Counted from the first letter of the stretch, positions 1 to 6,896 are shown. The stretch is DNA of 8,590 bases from Alphaproteobacteria bacterium (GCA_021774995.1 JAJFIM010000292.1:1-8590); one strand, 5' to 3'. A program made the numbers and translations. The notes: generated by a model not told the origin, from the sequence alone.

Positions 1-1923
1 AACGCCAGCCAAGGCGGGGGCATAGGCGGAACCGTCCAGGGCCTTGTCAGCATTCGCGGCATTTCAACTCTTGTGCGTTTCGTGGGCATTGAGACGGGGG
101 TCGGGTTTTACCTCGACGGTGTCTATACCGGGCGGCCTGAAAACTTTAATCAGGAATTGATCGACATTGAGCGGATCGAGGTTTTGCGGGGCCCGCAAGG
201 GGCGCTCTTTGGCAAAAACACCATCGCGGGCGCCATTAACATCATCACAAAAAAGCCCGGCGATGAAGTGGAAGGCCTGGTCGAAATACAATACGGAAAC
301 TATGACCTCAAACGCGTGCGCGGGTTTGTTGCCGGGCCCTTGGTTGAAGGCGTGCTCTCGGGCTCCCTCTCGGCGGGCTACATCAACCGCGATGGATATG
401 TCAAACATATATCGGGGGGCCAGGACCTGGAAACGGCTGACATGTCAACCTTTCGCGCCAAATTGCGATTCACCCCAAATGAAGATGTAGATATCACCAT
501 TGCGGGAGATGGATTGTTTGATCGCGGCGAGCCTGTGTTTTTTGAAACATCCGACGTCGCCTTTGTCGTTGACCCGTCAGAAACCACGCCGTTCACCACC
601 AATCAGGACCAGCCAAATTTTCTGGACCGCGACATATGGGGCGTCTCAGCGACCGGCGACTTTGGCGTTGGAAACGGAACTTTGACCGCCATTGCCGCTT
701 ATCGCAGCACGTCTTTTGACGCAGGCCTCGACGACGACAAGCTGCCCGTCAGATTTTTTGTCGACTTCTTCAGCAGCGATTCGGAGATGTTCTCCGGCGA
801 ATTGCGCTATGCCGGATCGGTGAATGAGCGGATCGATTATCTGTTTGGAGCGTATTATTTCAACCAAGACTCGGATAATTTCTCTCCCTTTGCCTTGGGC
901 GACTTTCTGACAGGCGTTCCTGGCGTGGAGCCGCCCATCACACTCACAAGTTCCGTCGATTCGGAAAGCTACGCTTTTTTTGGCAATATTGACTTCTCCG
1001 TCACGGATCGTCTGCGGTTGTCCGTCGGGGGGCGTTACACAAAAGAGAAAAAAGACGCGGCGCACAATCAGAACGACATGACCGGCATTTTCGGCAATGT
1101 GGCATTTATCGGCTCAAGCAATGACGACGCCTTCTCGCCAACGGTGACATTGTCATTTGACGCAACAGATCAGTCTACGGCTTATTTCCGTTTCGCAAAG
1201 GGCTTTAAGAGCGCCGGGTTCAACACCGATTTTGTGGTCGCCGGCGATCAACTGACCGTGTCGCCTGAGTTCGCCACGACATATGAAATTGGCGTAAAGT
1301 CAGAGCTTCTGAACAATCGCCTGCGGGCCAATATCGCCGGTTTTTACACCAATTATGAGGACTTGCAGCTCGCGCAAATTGTTGGCGCCGGGGTGTCTTT
1401 GCGCAATGCGGCGCAAGCTGAAATCTACGGCGTTGAAGGCGAGTTTACGGCCGTTCTCAATTCCTATATCGATCTCAACGCCAGCTTTGGTTATCTCCAC
1501 GCCACATATGACGATTTCCCCGGATGCCCCGCGCCGGGCGCCGCGGCGCCCGAACCCGTGACGGCCAATTGCGCGGGAAATTATCTCAATCTGGCGCCAA
1601 AATGGAATACGTCTTTAGGCGGGCAGTTTACGTATCCCGCAGGAGATTTTGGCGATTTCGTCGCCAGGGCTGACTTTAACTATCGCAGCAAGGTCTTTTT
1701 TGAACCGCAAAACACCGTGCGTCTTAGCGGTGAATCGCGCACCCTTTTGAATTTGCGCGCGGGGCTCGTGACCGAGCATTGGGAAATATTTGGATGGGCA
1801 AATAACGTGACGGATGAAACTTATGTCAATTTCGCCGATGACAGAAGCGCCATAGCCATTAATTTAACGCAAGCTTACGGCGCCCCGCGCACATATGGCG
1901 TGACCTTGCGGCTCAAATACTGA
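1..1923 (+). CDS. TonB-dependent outer-membrane receptor, 5' part outside the window
   Basis: Outer-membrane beta-barrel receptor that takes up a scarce ligand using energy from TonB-ExbB-ExbD. The frame is open from base 1, so the signal peptide, TonB box and start of the plug lie upstream; 640 residues remain, and family members are usually 700-850. The plug is seen at fragment residues 1-85, with SIRGI near 17-21, FYLDGVYTGRP at 36-46 and IERIEVLRGPQGALFGKNT at 56-74, followed by AGAINIITKKP. The rest is an alternating aromatic/polar barrel, including NNVTDETY and a C-terminal strand ending LRLKY, whose final aromatic residue is the usual barrel-assembly signal. A Cys pair 15 residues apart (codons at 1525 and 1570) lies in a Pro/Ala-rich segment, probably an extracellular loop. 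Two hydrolase genes follow on the same strand, which suggests an organic ligand rather than only iron; the ligand is unknown. The family is secure. Confidence 0.95.
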   Translation, partial: NASQGGGIGGTVQGLVSIRGISTLVRFVGIETGVGFYLDGVYTGRPENFNQELIDIERIEVLRGPQGALFGKNTIAGAINIITKKPGDEVEGLVEIQYGNYDLKRVRGFVAGPLVEGVLSGSLSAGYINRDGYVKHISGGQDLETADMSTFRAKLRFTPNEDVDITIAGDGLFDRGEPVFFETSDVAFVVDPSETTPFTTNQDQPNFLDRDIWGVSATGDFGVGNGTLTAIAAYRSTSFDAGLDDDKLPVRFFVDFFSSDSEMFSGELRYAGSVNERIDYLFGAYYFNQDSDNFSPFALGDFLTGVPGVEPPITLTSSVDSESYAFFGNIDFSVTDRLRLSVGGRYTKEKKDAAHNQNDMTGIFGNVAFIGSSNDDAFSPTVTLSFDATDQSTAYFRFAKGFKSAGFNTDFVVAGDQLTVSPEFATTYEIGVKSELLNNRLRANIAGFYTNYEDLQLAQIVGAGVSLRNAAQAEIYGVEGEFTAVLNSYIDLNASFGYLHATYDDFPGCPAPGAAAPEPVTANCAGNYLNLAPKWNTSLGGQFTYPAGDFGDFVARADFNYRSKVFFEPQNTVRLSGESRTLLNLRAGLVTEHWEIFGWANNVTDETYVNFADDRSAIAINLTQAYGAPRTYGVTLRLKY

Positions 1924-1930
1924 TCTTTTC

Positions 1931-1980
1931 AGTGGCGGGGCCGTGTTCTAATATAGTCGCCGACGCATTGCCCCGCCTCT
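1931..1980. repeat. Imperfect inverted repeat between receptor and hydrolase genes
   Basis: Arms at 1931-1941 (AGTGGCGGGGC) and 1970-1980 (GCCCCGCCTCT) match at 10 of 11 positions, with a perfect GC-rich 8-bp core and a 28-base loop. No T-run follows, so this is not a classical intrinsic terminator. It could be an mRNA structure that stabilises the receptor message or sets the downstream expression ratio, or a regulator site. The loop holds TAATATAG (from 1950), which resembles a -10 box, but no convincing -35 box precedes it. The rest of the 77-base gap shows nothing else. Confidence 0.45.
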
Positions 1981-2000
1981 CAAGCTAAAAGTGCGCTTCC

Positions 2001-2918
2001 ATGGTCAATTGGTTTCCACACGACAAAACATCGTCATTGCGCAAACTGGAGCGCTCGGGCCGCGCTTTGCGCCAAGGCGGCCAAGTTGAACGGGTGGACG
2101 TCGAGGGCGCGCCCTTAAGCGTCTGGCGGTCAGGGGCGGCGGAAAACACCATCGTCTTTATTCATGGAAATTCAGCCTGCAAGGAAGTGTTTTATGAACA
2201 ATTCAGTGCATTGAGTAAAACAGACATTTCTTTTCTGGCCGTCGACCTTCCCGGCCATGGGTGCTCTGTGAATGCGGTTGACCCTGAAAGCACCTATTGC
2301 GTGAGCGGTTATGCCCGCACCCTCAAAAAACTCCTCGACCAAATGCGCATCCACCGCCCGATCCTTGCCGGTTGGTCGCTTGGCGGACATATCGCCATTG
2401 AAATGGCGGGGCGCGGATTTGACATCGCCGGTCTCGCCCTTTGCGGCGCGCCGCCGTCCGGACCCGGCCTCACGGAAATGCTCGAAGCCTTCACCTCCAG
2501 CCCCGCGATGGAAATCACCACAAAGCAAGACGCCGGCCGGGAGGAAATGAACGCCTATACGCAATCGCTCTATGCCTGCATGCCGGAGATTCCCCAGCAT
2601 TTTTTTAACGCCGCCTGGCGCACAGATGGCCGGGCGCGCCGCATCATGGGCGAACATTGGGTGGGCGGCATGGAGGGGTGCCACCAGAAAACGGTGGTTG
2701 CCGGTTGGCGCAATCCCATTTGCGTCATGCACGGCACAGGCGAGATGTTTTTTTCCGAAGAATACCTTAAGGCTCTGGAATGGAGGAATCTTTGGCGCAC
2801 CAAAATTCATTCCATCGCCGGGGCGGGTCACGCCCCCTTCATCGAGGCGCCCGGCGCCTATAACGCAATCCTGATAGATTTTGCACAAGATATTTTCGAT
2901 GCCGCCCGCGACAAATAA
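2001..2918 (+). CDS. Alpha/beta-hydrolase fold protein, probable esterase/lactonase/amidase-type enzyme
   Basis: A 305-residue single-domain hydrolase with no signal peptide, so probably cytoplasmic. Seen in order: oxyanion-loop HGNS at 55-58, LPGHG at 83-87 after a core strand, the nucleophile elbow GWSLGG at 124-129 with Ser126, a lid-like insert of about 150-230, HGTGE at 244-248, and GAGHAP at 274-279 with the likely catalytic His277. The usual acid position after the HGxx strand carries Glu248 instead of the commoner Asp. ATG 2001 is the first possible start, because an in-frame TAA lies at 1986-1988; no clear Shine-Dalgarno site precedes it. The gene sits 77 bases after the receptor gene and overlaps the M20 amidohydrolase by 20 bases, so it is probably co-transcribed and acts on the imported compound or a product of it. 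The fold is confident; ester, lactone or thioester specificity cannot be told. Confidence 0.88.
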   Translation: MVNWFPHDKTSSLRKLERSGRALRQGGQVERVDVEGAPLSVWRSGAAENTIVFIHGNSACKEVFYEQFSALSKTDISFLAVDLPGHGCSVNAVDPESTYCVSGYARTLKKLLDQMRIHRPILAGWSLGGHIAIEMAGRGFDIAGLALCGAPPSGPGLTEMLEAFTSSPAMEITTKQDAGREEMNAYTQSLYACMPEIPQHFFNAAWRTDGRARRIMGEHWVGGMEGCHQKTVVAGWRNPICVMHGTGEMFFSEEYLKALEWRNLWRTKIHSIAGAGHAPFIEAPGAYNAILIDFAQDIFDAARDK

Positions 2919-4095
2919 CGGACATATTGCCATTAAGCCTGAACTGCGCGCCTTGGATCAAGAGATGCGCGGGTGGCGCCGGGATTTCCATGCGCATCCT
3001 GAACTGGCCTTTGAGGAAGTGCGCACCTCAAACATTATAGCACGCGAGTTGGCGGCCATCGGTCTCGATGTCCATGAGCACATCGCAAAAACCGGCATAG
3101 CGGCTGTGTTGAAACGCGGGGACGGCCCCATGATTGCTCTGCGCGCGGACATGGACGCCTTGGCCATCATGGAAGAAAATGCGTTTGCCCACAAATCCAC
3201 GCACCCTGGCATTATGCACGCCTGCGGCCATGACGGGCATGCGGCGATGTTGCTGGGCGCAGCAAAATACCTGACCCGTCACGGACGTTTTTCCGGCACT
3301 GTGGTTTTTATTTTTCAGCCTGCGGAGGAAAATGAGGGCGGCGCTCAGGCCATGATCGAAGAGGGGCTGCTTGAGAGGTTTCCTTTTGAGGCAATTTATG
3401 GCCTGCATAATTTTCCAGGCCTGGAGGCGGGCGTCTTCGCCATAAACGCCGGTCCTTTCATGGCTTCCTTCGACACGTTCGAGATCACGGTCACCGGCAC
3501 TGGCGGCCACGGCGCCATGCCGCATCTGGCGCATGATCCAATTGGCTGCGCCAGCGCGCTTGTGACCGCGATTCAATCAGTGGACATGGCAAATTTCGGC
3601 GCAGCCCAAAACGCCGTCATCGCCATCACGCAAATCAAGAGCGGCGACACATGGAACGCCATCCCGGCCCAAGCCGTTATTCGCGGCGGCGCACGTACTT
3701 TTTCTCTTGAAACTCAAAACCTCATAGAAAAAACACTGGCCGAATTATGCGCGCAACACAGTCATAAATTTACGGTGCAGGTCGCGTGTGACTACCGCCG
3801 CCGTTACCCCGTTCTAGTCAACTCTCGGAAAGAAACCGCTCTGGCAACCCGCGCCGCCGAGAAGCTTTTAGGCCATGCGGGCGTCAAAACAGACACAGAC
3901 CCGATCATGGGATCTGAAGATTTCGCGTTCTTCTTGGAAAAAAAGCCCGGCGCCTTTATTTTAATGGGAAATGGTCCGGGGGAAGGCGGCTGTCTTCTTC
4001 ATAATCCATCATATGATTTCAATGATGAGATCTTATGCGCCGGCGCAGCCTATTGGGCGTGTGTTGTCGAAACGGCGCTGAGCGGCGCACCTTAA
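2899..4095 (+). CDS. M20-family amidohydrolase (hippurate hydrolase / N-acyl-amino-acid aminoacylase type)
   Basis: A metal-dependent amidase of 398 residues that cleaves N-acyl amino acids or similar amides; family members usually have 380-400 residues. Seen in order: WRRDFHAHPEL at 26-36, RADMDAL at 82-88, HACGHDGH at 107-114 with Cys109 as the typical metal ligand, QPAEENEGG at 140-148 with the catalytic Glu143 and the adjacent Glu144, GLHN at 168-171, the dimerisation-domain motif GTGGHGAMPH at 200-209, GSEDFAFF at 338-345, and HNPSYDFND at 368-376 with the C-terminal His ligand. No signal peptide is present. ATG 2899 lies inside the end of the hydrolase gene and gives the normal N-terminal length; a TTG at 2881 would add six residues. 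This is the HipO/aminoacylase/IAA-conjugate-hydrolase branch. The exact acyl and amino groups are unknown. Partnership with the hydrolase is inferred from the overlap. Confidence 0.93.
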   Translation: MPPATNNGHIAIKPELRALDQEMRGWRRDFHAHPELAFEEVRTSNIIARELAAIGLDVHEHIAKTGIAAVLKRGDGPMIALRADMDALAIMEENAFAHKSTHPGIMHACGHDGHAAMLLGAAKYLTRHGRFSGTVVFIFQPAEENEGGAQAMIEEGLLERFPFEAIYGLHNFPGLEAGVFAINAGPFMASFDTFEITVTGTGGHGAMPHLAHDPIGCASALVTAIQSVDMANFGAAQNAVIAITQIKSGDTWNAIPAQAVIRGGARTFSLETQNLIEKTLAELCAQHSHKFTVQVACDYRRRYPVLVNSRKETALATRAAEKLLGHAGVKTDTDPIMGSEDFAFFLEKKPGAFILMGNGPGEGGCLLHNPSYDFNDEILCAGAAYWACVVETALSGAP

Positions 4096-4115
4096 CACGC
4101 ACCCGATCGCGCATC

Positions 4116-4179
4116 AAAAAACGCGGGCCCTCAGCAATAATACTAGCGGTAGCCGCGCCCGAAAAGACTAGAGCCCGCG
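4116..4179 (-). terminator. Possible intrinsic terminator of the small membrane-protein gene
   Basis: Read on the - strand, CGCGGGC (4179-4173) pairs perfectly with GCCCGCG (4128-4122) and is followed at once by six T (4121-4116). The loop of about 44 bases is long and contains the stop codon, but it also holds a small hairpin, GCGG-CTA-CCGC, which would shorten the effective loop. It lies in the 47-base convergent gap after the M20 gene and reaches into the end of the membrane-protein gene. The T-run position favours a terminator; the long loop argues against it. Confidence 0.3.
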
Positions 4180-4439
4180 GCGATAAGCAGCGCTAAAATA
4201 ATGCGCACCACAATAACAAATCCCATAAAGACCAATTGTTGATCGGCAATCAGGAATTTTACCCATACATTATATTTTGACGCCAGACCTGTGCTGGTCA
4301 GTTGATCTCTGAGCCAACTTGCACCGTCAAGAAACGTTTCCATGGTTTCGGGCAACATGACGGCGACAACCGCCAAGGCAATTGCGCCCAAAATTAATGA
4401 AAAGAAAATACTGGCTGTCGCCGCGATCACTCTACCCAC
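4143..4439 (-). CDS. Small two-helix inner-membrane protein, function unknown
   Basis: I do not recognise the family. The 98-residue product has two strongly hydrophobic stretches, about residues 4-29 and 69-92, joined by a polar loop of about 40 residues, and a short basic tail ending GRGYR. Arg79 sits inside the second helix (VIVVRIILAL), which is unusual for a simple anchor. The GTG start is supported by AAGGGG at 4452-4447, seven bases upstream. The gene points away from the TylF-type gene and converges on the M20 gene, so it forms its own transcription unit. Nothing in the sequence gives a function. Composition and a good ribosome site make it likely to be real. Confidence 0.65.
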   Translation of the reverse strand: MGRVIAATASIFFSLILGAIALAVVAVMLPETMETFLDGASWLRDQLTSTGLASKYNVWVKFLIADQQLVFMGFVIVVRIILALLIAAGSSLFGRGYR

Positions 4440-4446
4440 GAAAAAT

Positions 4447-4452
4447 CCCCTT
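4447..4452 (-). promoter_or_regulatory. Ribosome-binding site that supports a GTG start
   Basis: AAGGGG on the - strand lies seven bases before the GTG at 4439-4437. It is one of the clearest Shine-Dalgarno matches in the window and is the main reason to accept the non-ATG start of the small membrane-protein gene. Confidence 0.55.
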
Positions 4453-4477
4453 ATTCAAAACTCAACACATCATCATG

Positions 4478-4506
4478 ATGCTATCCCATCAGGGCGAAAT
4501 TGTCAC
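4478..4506 (-). promoter_or_regulatory. Candidate promoter for the small membrane-protein gene
   Basis: On the - strand, GTGACA (4506-4501) and TAGCAT (4483-4478) are separated by 17 bases and match the sigma-70 consensus at 5/6 and 4/6. The 10-bp perfect palindrome CATCATGATG (4471-4480) overlaps the -10 box and could be an operator or chance. The site is moderate and unproven. Confidence 0.3.
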
Positions 4507-4538
4507 GCGAGGCGCATTTACCCGGAAAACGCGCATAA

Positions 4539-4569
4539 TTGACAATCTTGAGACGCTGCCGCATATAAC
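4539..4569 (+). promoter_or_regulatory. Candidate sigma-70 promoter for the TylF-type methyltransferase gene
   Basis: A perfect -35 box, TTGACA (4539-4544), is followed by the overlapping -10 candidates CATATA (4562-4567, spacer 17) and TATAAC (4564-4569, spacer 19). This puts transcription start roughly 25-30 bases before ATG 4603. It is the best promoter match seen in the window and fits a gene that begins its own + strand unit opposite the - strand cluster. Confidence 0.5.
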
Positions 4570-4602
4570 CATACTGAAAATCACGCAATTATCATAACGT
4601 TC

Positions 4603-5304
4603 ATGAAAACAATCAAAAAACTGTTCCGTAAAGGCCTCATTGCGAGCGGGGCGCCAATCTACTCCGCGAATATACGCTGGCCTCATGATGAGGGTTTCAA
4701 TGACGCGCGGACGCGCGCCAAAACGAAGGGCGTGTCCGGCATTCCGGATGATCGCTGTTTTACTCTTTACAAGACTGCAAGCGCTGTCTCCAACCTTGAA
4801 GGGGACCTTGCTGAATGCGGATGCAGACACGGAAAATCAACGCGGTTTATTCTGGCCGGAGCGGGCATTGAATCAGACAAGACCATCCATATTTTTGATT
4901 CTTTTGAAGGCTTGTCGGCGCCGACGGAAAATGATCGGCTCCCCTCCGGCTACACCACCTGGAAATCAGGCGCGCTTGCATCAAGCGAGGATGCGCTGAT
5001 TAACAATCTTCAAATGTACGAGCATATGGCGCGTATTTACAAAGGATGGATTCCAGAACGTTTTGGGGAAGTGGCGCCAAGAAAATTTTCAATGGTCCAT
5101 ATTGACGTAGACCTTTATGAGCCCACCTTGCAAAGTCTCGAATTTTTTTATGAACGAATGACGCCGCGCGGGGTCATGATTAGCGATGACTACGGTTCAT
5201 TGGGTTGTCCAGGCGCCAAAAAGGCGTTTGACAATTTTTTTGCGGATAAGCCAGAAGCGCTGCTTGAATTACCGTCAGGGCAAGTAATCATTGTGAAGGC
5301 GTGA
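4603..5304 (+). CDS. TylF/MycF-family SAM-dependent O-methyltransferase
   Basis: A 233-residue class I methyltransferase of the TylF/MycF/NovP family (macrocin O-methyltransferase type), which methylates sugar hydroxyls using SAM and a divalent metal. Seen in order: SAM-binding motif DLAECGCRHGKST at 68-80, HIFDSFEGL at 96-104, GWIPERF at 148-154, HIDVDLYEPT at 166-175, MISDDYG at 192-198 with the acidic pair Asp195/Asp196, and PGAKKAFDNFF at 203-213. The length is typical. No Shine-Dalgarno site precedes ATG 4603, but a good promoter lies at the right distance. The gene converges on the - strand methyltransferase gene with only a 19-base gap. In surface-polysaccharide loci such enzymes methylate sugar residues; in antibiotic loci they act on deoxysugars. 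The glycan neighbours favour the first. Family confident, substrate unknown. Confidence 0.88.
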   Translation: MKTIKKLFRKGLIASGAPIYSANIRWPHDEGFNDARTRAKTKGVSGIPDDRCFTLYKTASAVSNLEGDLAECGCRHGKSTRFILAGAGIESDKTIHIFDSFEGLSAPTENDRLPSGYTTWKSGALASSEDALINNLQMYEHMARIYKGWIPERFGEVAPRKFSMVHIDVDLYEPTLQSLEFFYERMTPRGVMISDDYGSLGCPGAKKAFDNFFADKPEALLELPSGQVIIVKA

Positions 5305-5323
5305 AGAGTTTTCCGCCCCAAAA

Positions 5324-5923
5324 CTATTCCGCCCTTCGCTCAAACAACGCTAACCAACTGCCGCCTTCCATGGGATAGGGTGGATCGCCTTGCGGGTATC
5401 CGCAACTCTCCCGTTTGAGGATAAATCCATTATTCTCAAGCAGTTCAACAGGGTCTGATTTTTTCCGCCAGCCGGTTGAAACTTCGCGAAAGGGCAGCCG
5501 CACAATCAGCGTCTCTCCGCATTTTTCAGCTATTTTTAGCAAAACCAATCCGGATTTTCTTTTGGTTTTCTGCAATGACGCCATGGCGAACACCACGTCG
5601 TAAGAGGGCAGCATTCCTTCTTGATTGAGCGCCTTGTCGGGAAACCTCAAATCTCCCGCGTAAAACCGCGTTTTATCCGCGACGCCTATATGTCCGGCCA
5701 GCGATTGAGCCACCTCAACGGCGCGCTCTCGAATTTCAACTCCGTGCGTAATGCGCGCGCCTTTCTTCAGAAAATGAAGCGCCATCAATCCTTCCGCGCA
5801 CCCCACATCAAGCAGTGTCTTGCTTTGAACATCAATATCATCAAGGCCCAGCAATTGCCGCTTGAGCGGAATCTGACCGCCATTGCCGCCAATGATGAAC
5901 CAAGGCCTGTATGGTTGACCCAT
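5324..5923 (-). CDS. Class I SAM-dependent methyltransferase
   Basis: A 199-residue Rossmann-fold methyltransferase. Seen: SAM motif I LLDVGCAEGL at 37-46, the acidic end of strand 2 GVEIRERAVE at 61-70 with Glu63, FYAGDLRFP at 87-95, and the motif IV region SYDVVFAMASL at 107-117. The C-terminal third is short and ends WLALFERRAE, with a WRKK basic patch near 152-155. ATG 5923 is the first start, because an in-frame TGA occurs six codons upstream; the sequence before it (AGAGAAAGA) is a loose ribosome site. It is last in the - strand glycan series, 95 bases after the FkbM gene. The acceptor is unknown; a sugar or glycan acceptor is inferred only from context. The short core could equally serve a small-molecule acceptor. 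Confidence 0.82.
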   Translation of the reverse strand: MGQPYRPWFIIGGNGGQIPLKRQLLGLDDIDVQSKTLLDVGCAEGLMALHFLKKGARITHGVEIRERAVEVAQSLAGHIGVADKTRFYAGDLRFPDKALNQEGMLPSYDVVFAMASLQKTKRKSGLVLLKIAEKCGETLIVRLPFREVSTGWRKKSDPVELLENNGFILKRESCGYPQGDPPYPMEGGSWLALFERRAE

Positions 5924-6018
5924 AGTCTTATCTTTCTCTCAATTGCGCAAAGAAGGAAATAACTTCTTAAGGAGATCTGAATTTTCCGCCGCAGAAAATA
6001 GATAATGCGAAATGGGGG

Positions 6019-6813
6019 TTAGCAGTTTTTTGTCTTATTCTCAAACAAAAAAGTATAGCGCTTTTTCATGCGCGCCTGCGTCATCACAAATCCATTCTCG
6101 CTCAAAATGCGATTCACTTCTATGAGCGTATGTTTTTGCGACATTCCGCGTTCATACCCGCAATCAACTGCAATATAATCAATGGCGCTCAACATTTTCA
6201 GCGAGCCCAACAACACCTCAGGCTCAGCGCCTTCCGCTTCTACTTTCAATAATTTGATGTGATAAATTTCCCGTTCCTGACAAAAATCATCCAGTGTAAT
6301 GGCTGGAACTTCATAGAATTTGTCGTATTTTTCTATTTCAAATACAGTGCTGTCAGCCGTATCCGTTTTCTCATAAAATTTAAGGTTTGTTTTTTCTTTC
6401 CACAAACATACGCGCATCACTTTTGTCTGTCCGTCAAAAGCATTCAAATCACATGCATCGGCGGCAATATTATCAGGCTCGAATGCGTAATATGACAGCT
6501 CACGATCGCGCGCCCAAAATGAGAGTTCGCCAATATTCGCGCCGCATTCAATAAAACAATCCCCGGGCGATGTTTTGATCTCATCAAAATAGTAATGCCC
6601 GGCAAGGCGTTTAATCAAATTGGCAATGCCGCGCCTGTAACGCCGCCCGCGTCTGGGATGCGCAATATAAATCTTTAACGCGCCATCTTCGACATAATAC
6701 AGCCCGCGCTTATCATCAAAATATAATCTTTGCGGGCGTCTTAGAATTATACTGATGATATTCTGAACTAAACAATGTGACCATACAGAAGCGGAATGAG
6801 TAAATTTAGTCAT
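6019..6813 (-). CDS. FkbM-family methyltransferase
   Basis: A 264-residue SAM-dependent methyltransferase of the FkbM family, whose members often O-methylate sugars of surface polysaccharides or secondary metabolites. Seen: GDCFIECGANIGE at 84-96 (SAM loop), YYAFEPDN at 108-115, ITLDDF at 172-177, the FkbM signature KLLKVEAEGAEPEVLLG at 187-203, and IAVDCGYERG at 214-223. Residues 1-80 are a basic, less conserved leader with RRGRRYRRG at 54-62. ATG 6813 has GAGG four bases upstream and is the first ATG after an in-frame TAA; it overlaps the stop of a 28-codon ORF as ATGA. Sampled lines of this gene are about 35-42% GC, against about 60-70% in sampled lines of the hydrolase gene, which suggests separate acquisition. 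The family is sure; the substrate is unknown. Confidence 0.9.
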   Translation of the reverse strand: MTKFTHSASVWSHCLVQNIISIILRRPQRLYFDDKRGLYYVEDGALKIYIAHPRRGRRYRRGIANLIKRLAGHYYFDEIKTSPGDCFIECGANIGELSFWARDRELSYYAFEPDNIAADACDLNAFDGQTKVMRVCLWKEKTNLKFYEKTDTADSTVFEIEKYDKFYEVPAITLDDFCQEREIYHIKLLKVEAEGAEPEVLLGSLKMLSAIDYIAVDCGYERGMSQKHTLIEVNRILSENGFVMTQARMKKRYTFLFENKTKNC

Positions 6814-6896
6814 TGCGCCTCGCTGCCTTTATGATCACCGCCATGAATAGCGTTATTTGCTTCCAGCAGGTTAGCCAAGATAAAGAGTAACATCAT
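6810..6896 (-). CDS. 28-codon small ORF bridging the GT8-like and FkbM genes
   Basis: No known family. The ORF starts at ATG 6896-6894, which overlaps the TGA stop of the upstream glycosyltransferase (6895-6893) as ATGA. Its own TGA (6812-6810) overlaps the ATG of the FkbM gene (6813-6811), again as ATGA. The peptide starts hydrophobic (MMLLFILANLL) and ends in a polar tail rich in Gly, His, Asp and Glu. GGTGAG lies 11 bases before the first ATG, inside the end of the upstream gene. It exactly fills the 79-base gap, so ribosomes could pass from one gene to the next without leaving the message. It may be a coupling ORF whose product has no role, or a membrane micropeptide. A short open frame alone is weak evidence; the double overlap is what supports it. 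Confidence 0.42.
   Translation of the reverse strand: MMLLFILANLLEANNAIHGGDHKGSEAQ

Noticed and set aside
646..1065. Open frame of 139 codons on the - strand
   Set aside because: Antisense to the receptor barrel; Cys/Arg-rich composition typical of a shadow frame.
2172..2933. Long open frame of 253 codons on the - strand
   Set aside because: It lies antisense to the alpha/beta hydrolase, whose motifs are intact. Its product shows no recognisable motif and is explained by GC-rich codon bias of the real gene.
3028..3576. Open frame of 182 codons on the - strand
   Set aside because: Antisense shadow of the M20 amidohydrolase; no domain motifs.
4475..4597. Open frame of 41 codons on the + strand ending just before the TylF-type gene
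   Set aside because: It has no ribosome site, overlaps the best promoter in the region, and its start would be upstream of the likely transcription start. Unlike the ORF at 6810-6896, it has no overlap with the next start.
5308..5324. GTTTT/AAAAC inverted pair in the convergent gap
   Set aside because: Only five AT pairs around a 7-base loop with no GC stem; too weak to call a bidirectional terminator.
5950..5968. AAGAAG/CTTCTT inverted pair before the short methyltransferase gene
   Set aside because: A 6-bp AT-rich stem in a purine-rich ribosome-site region; likely chance.
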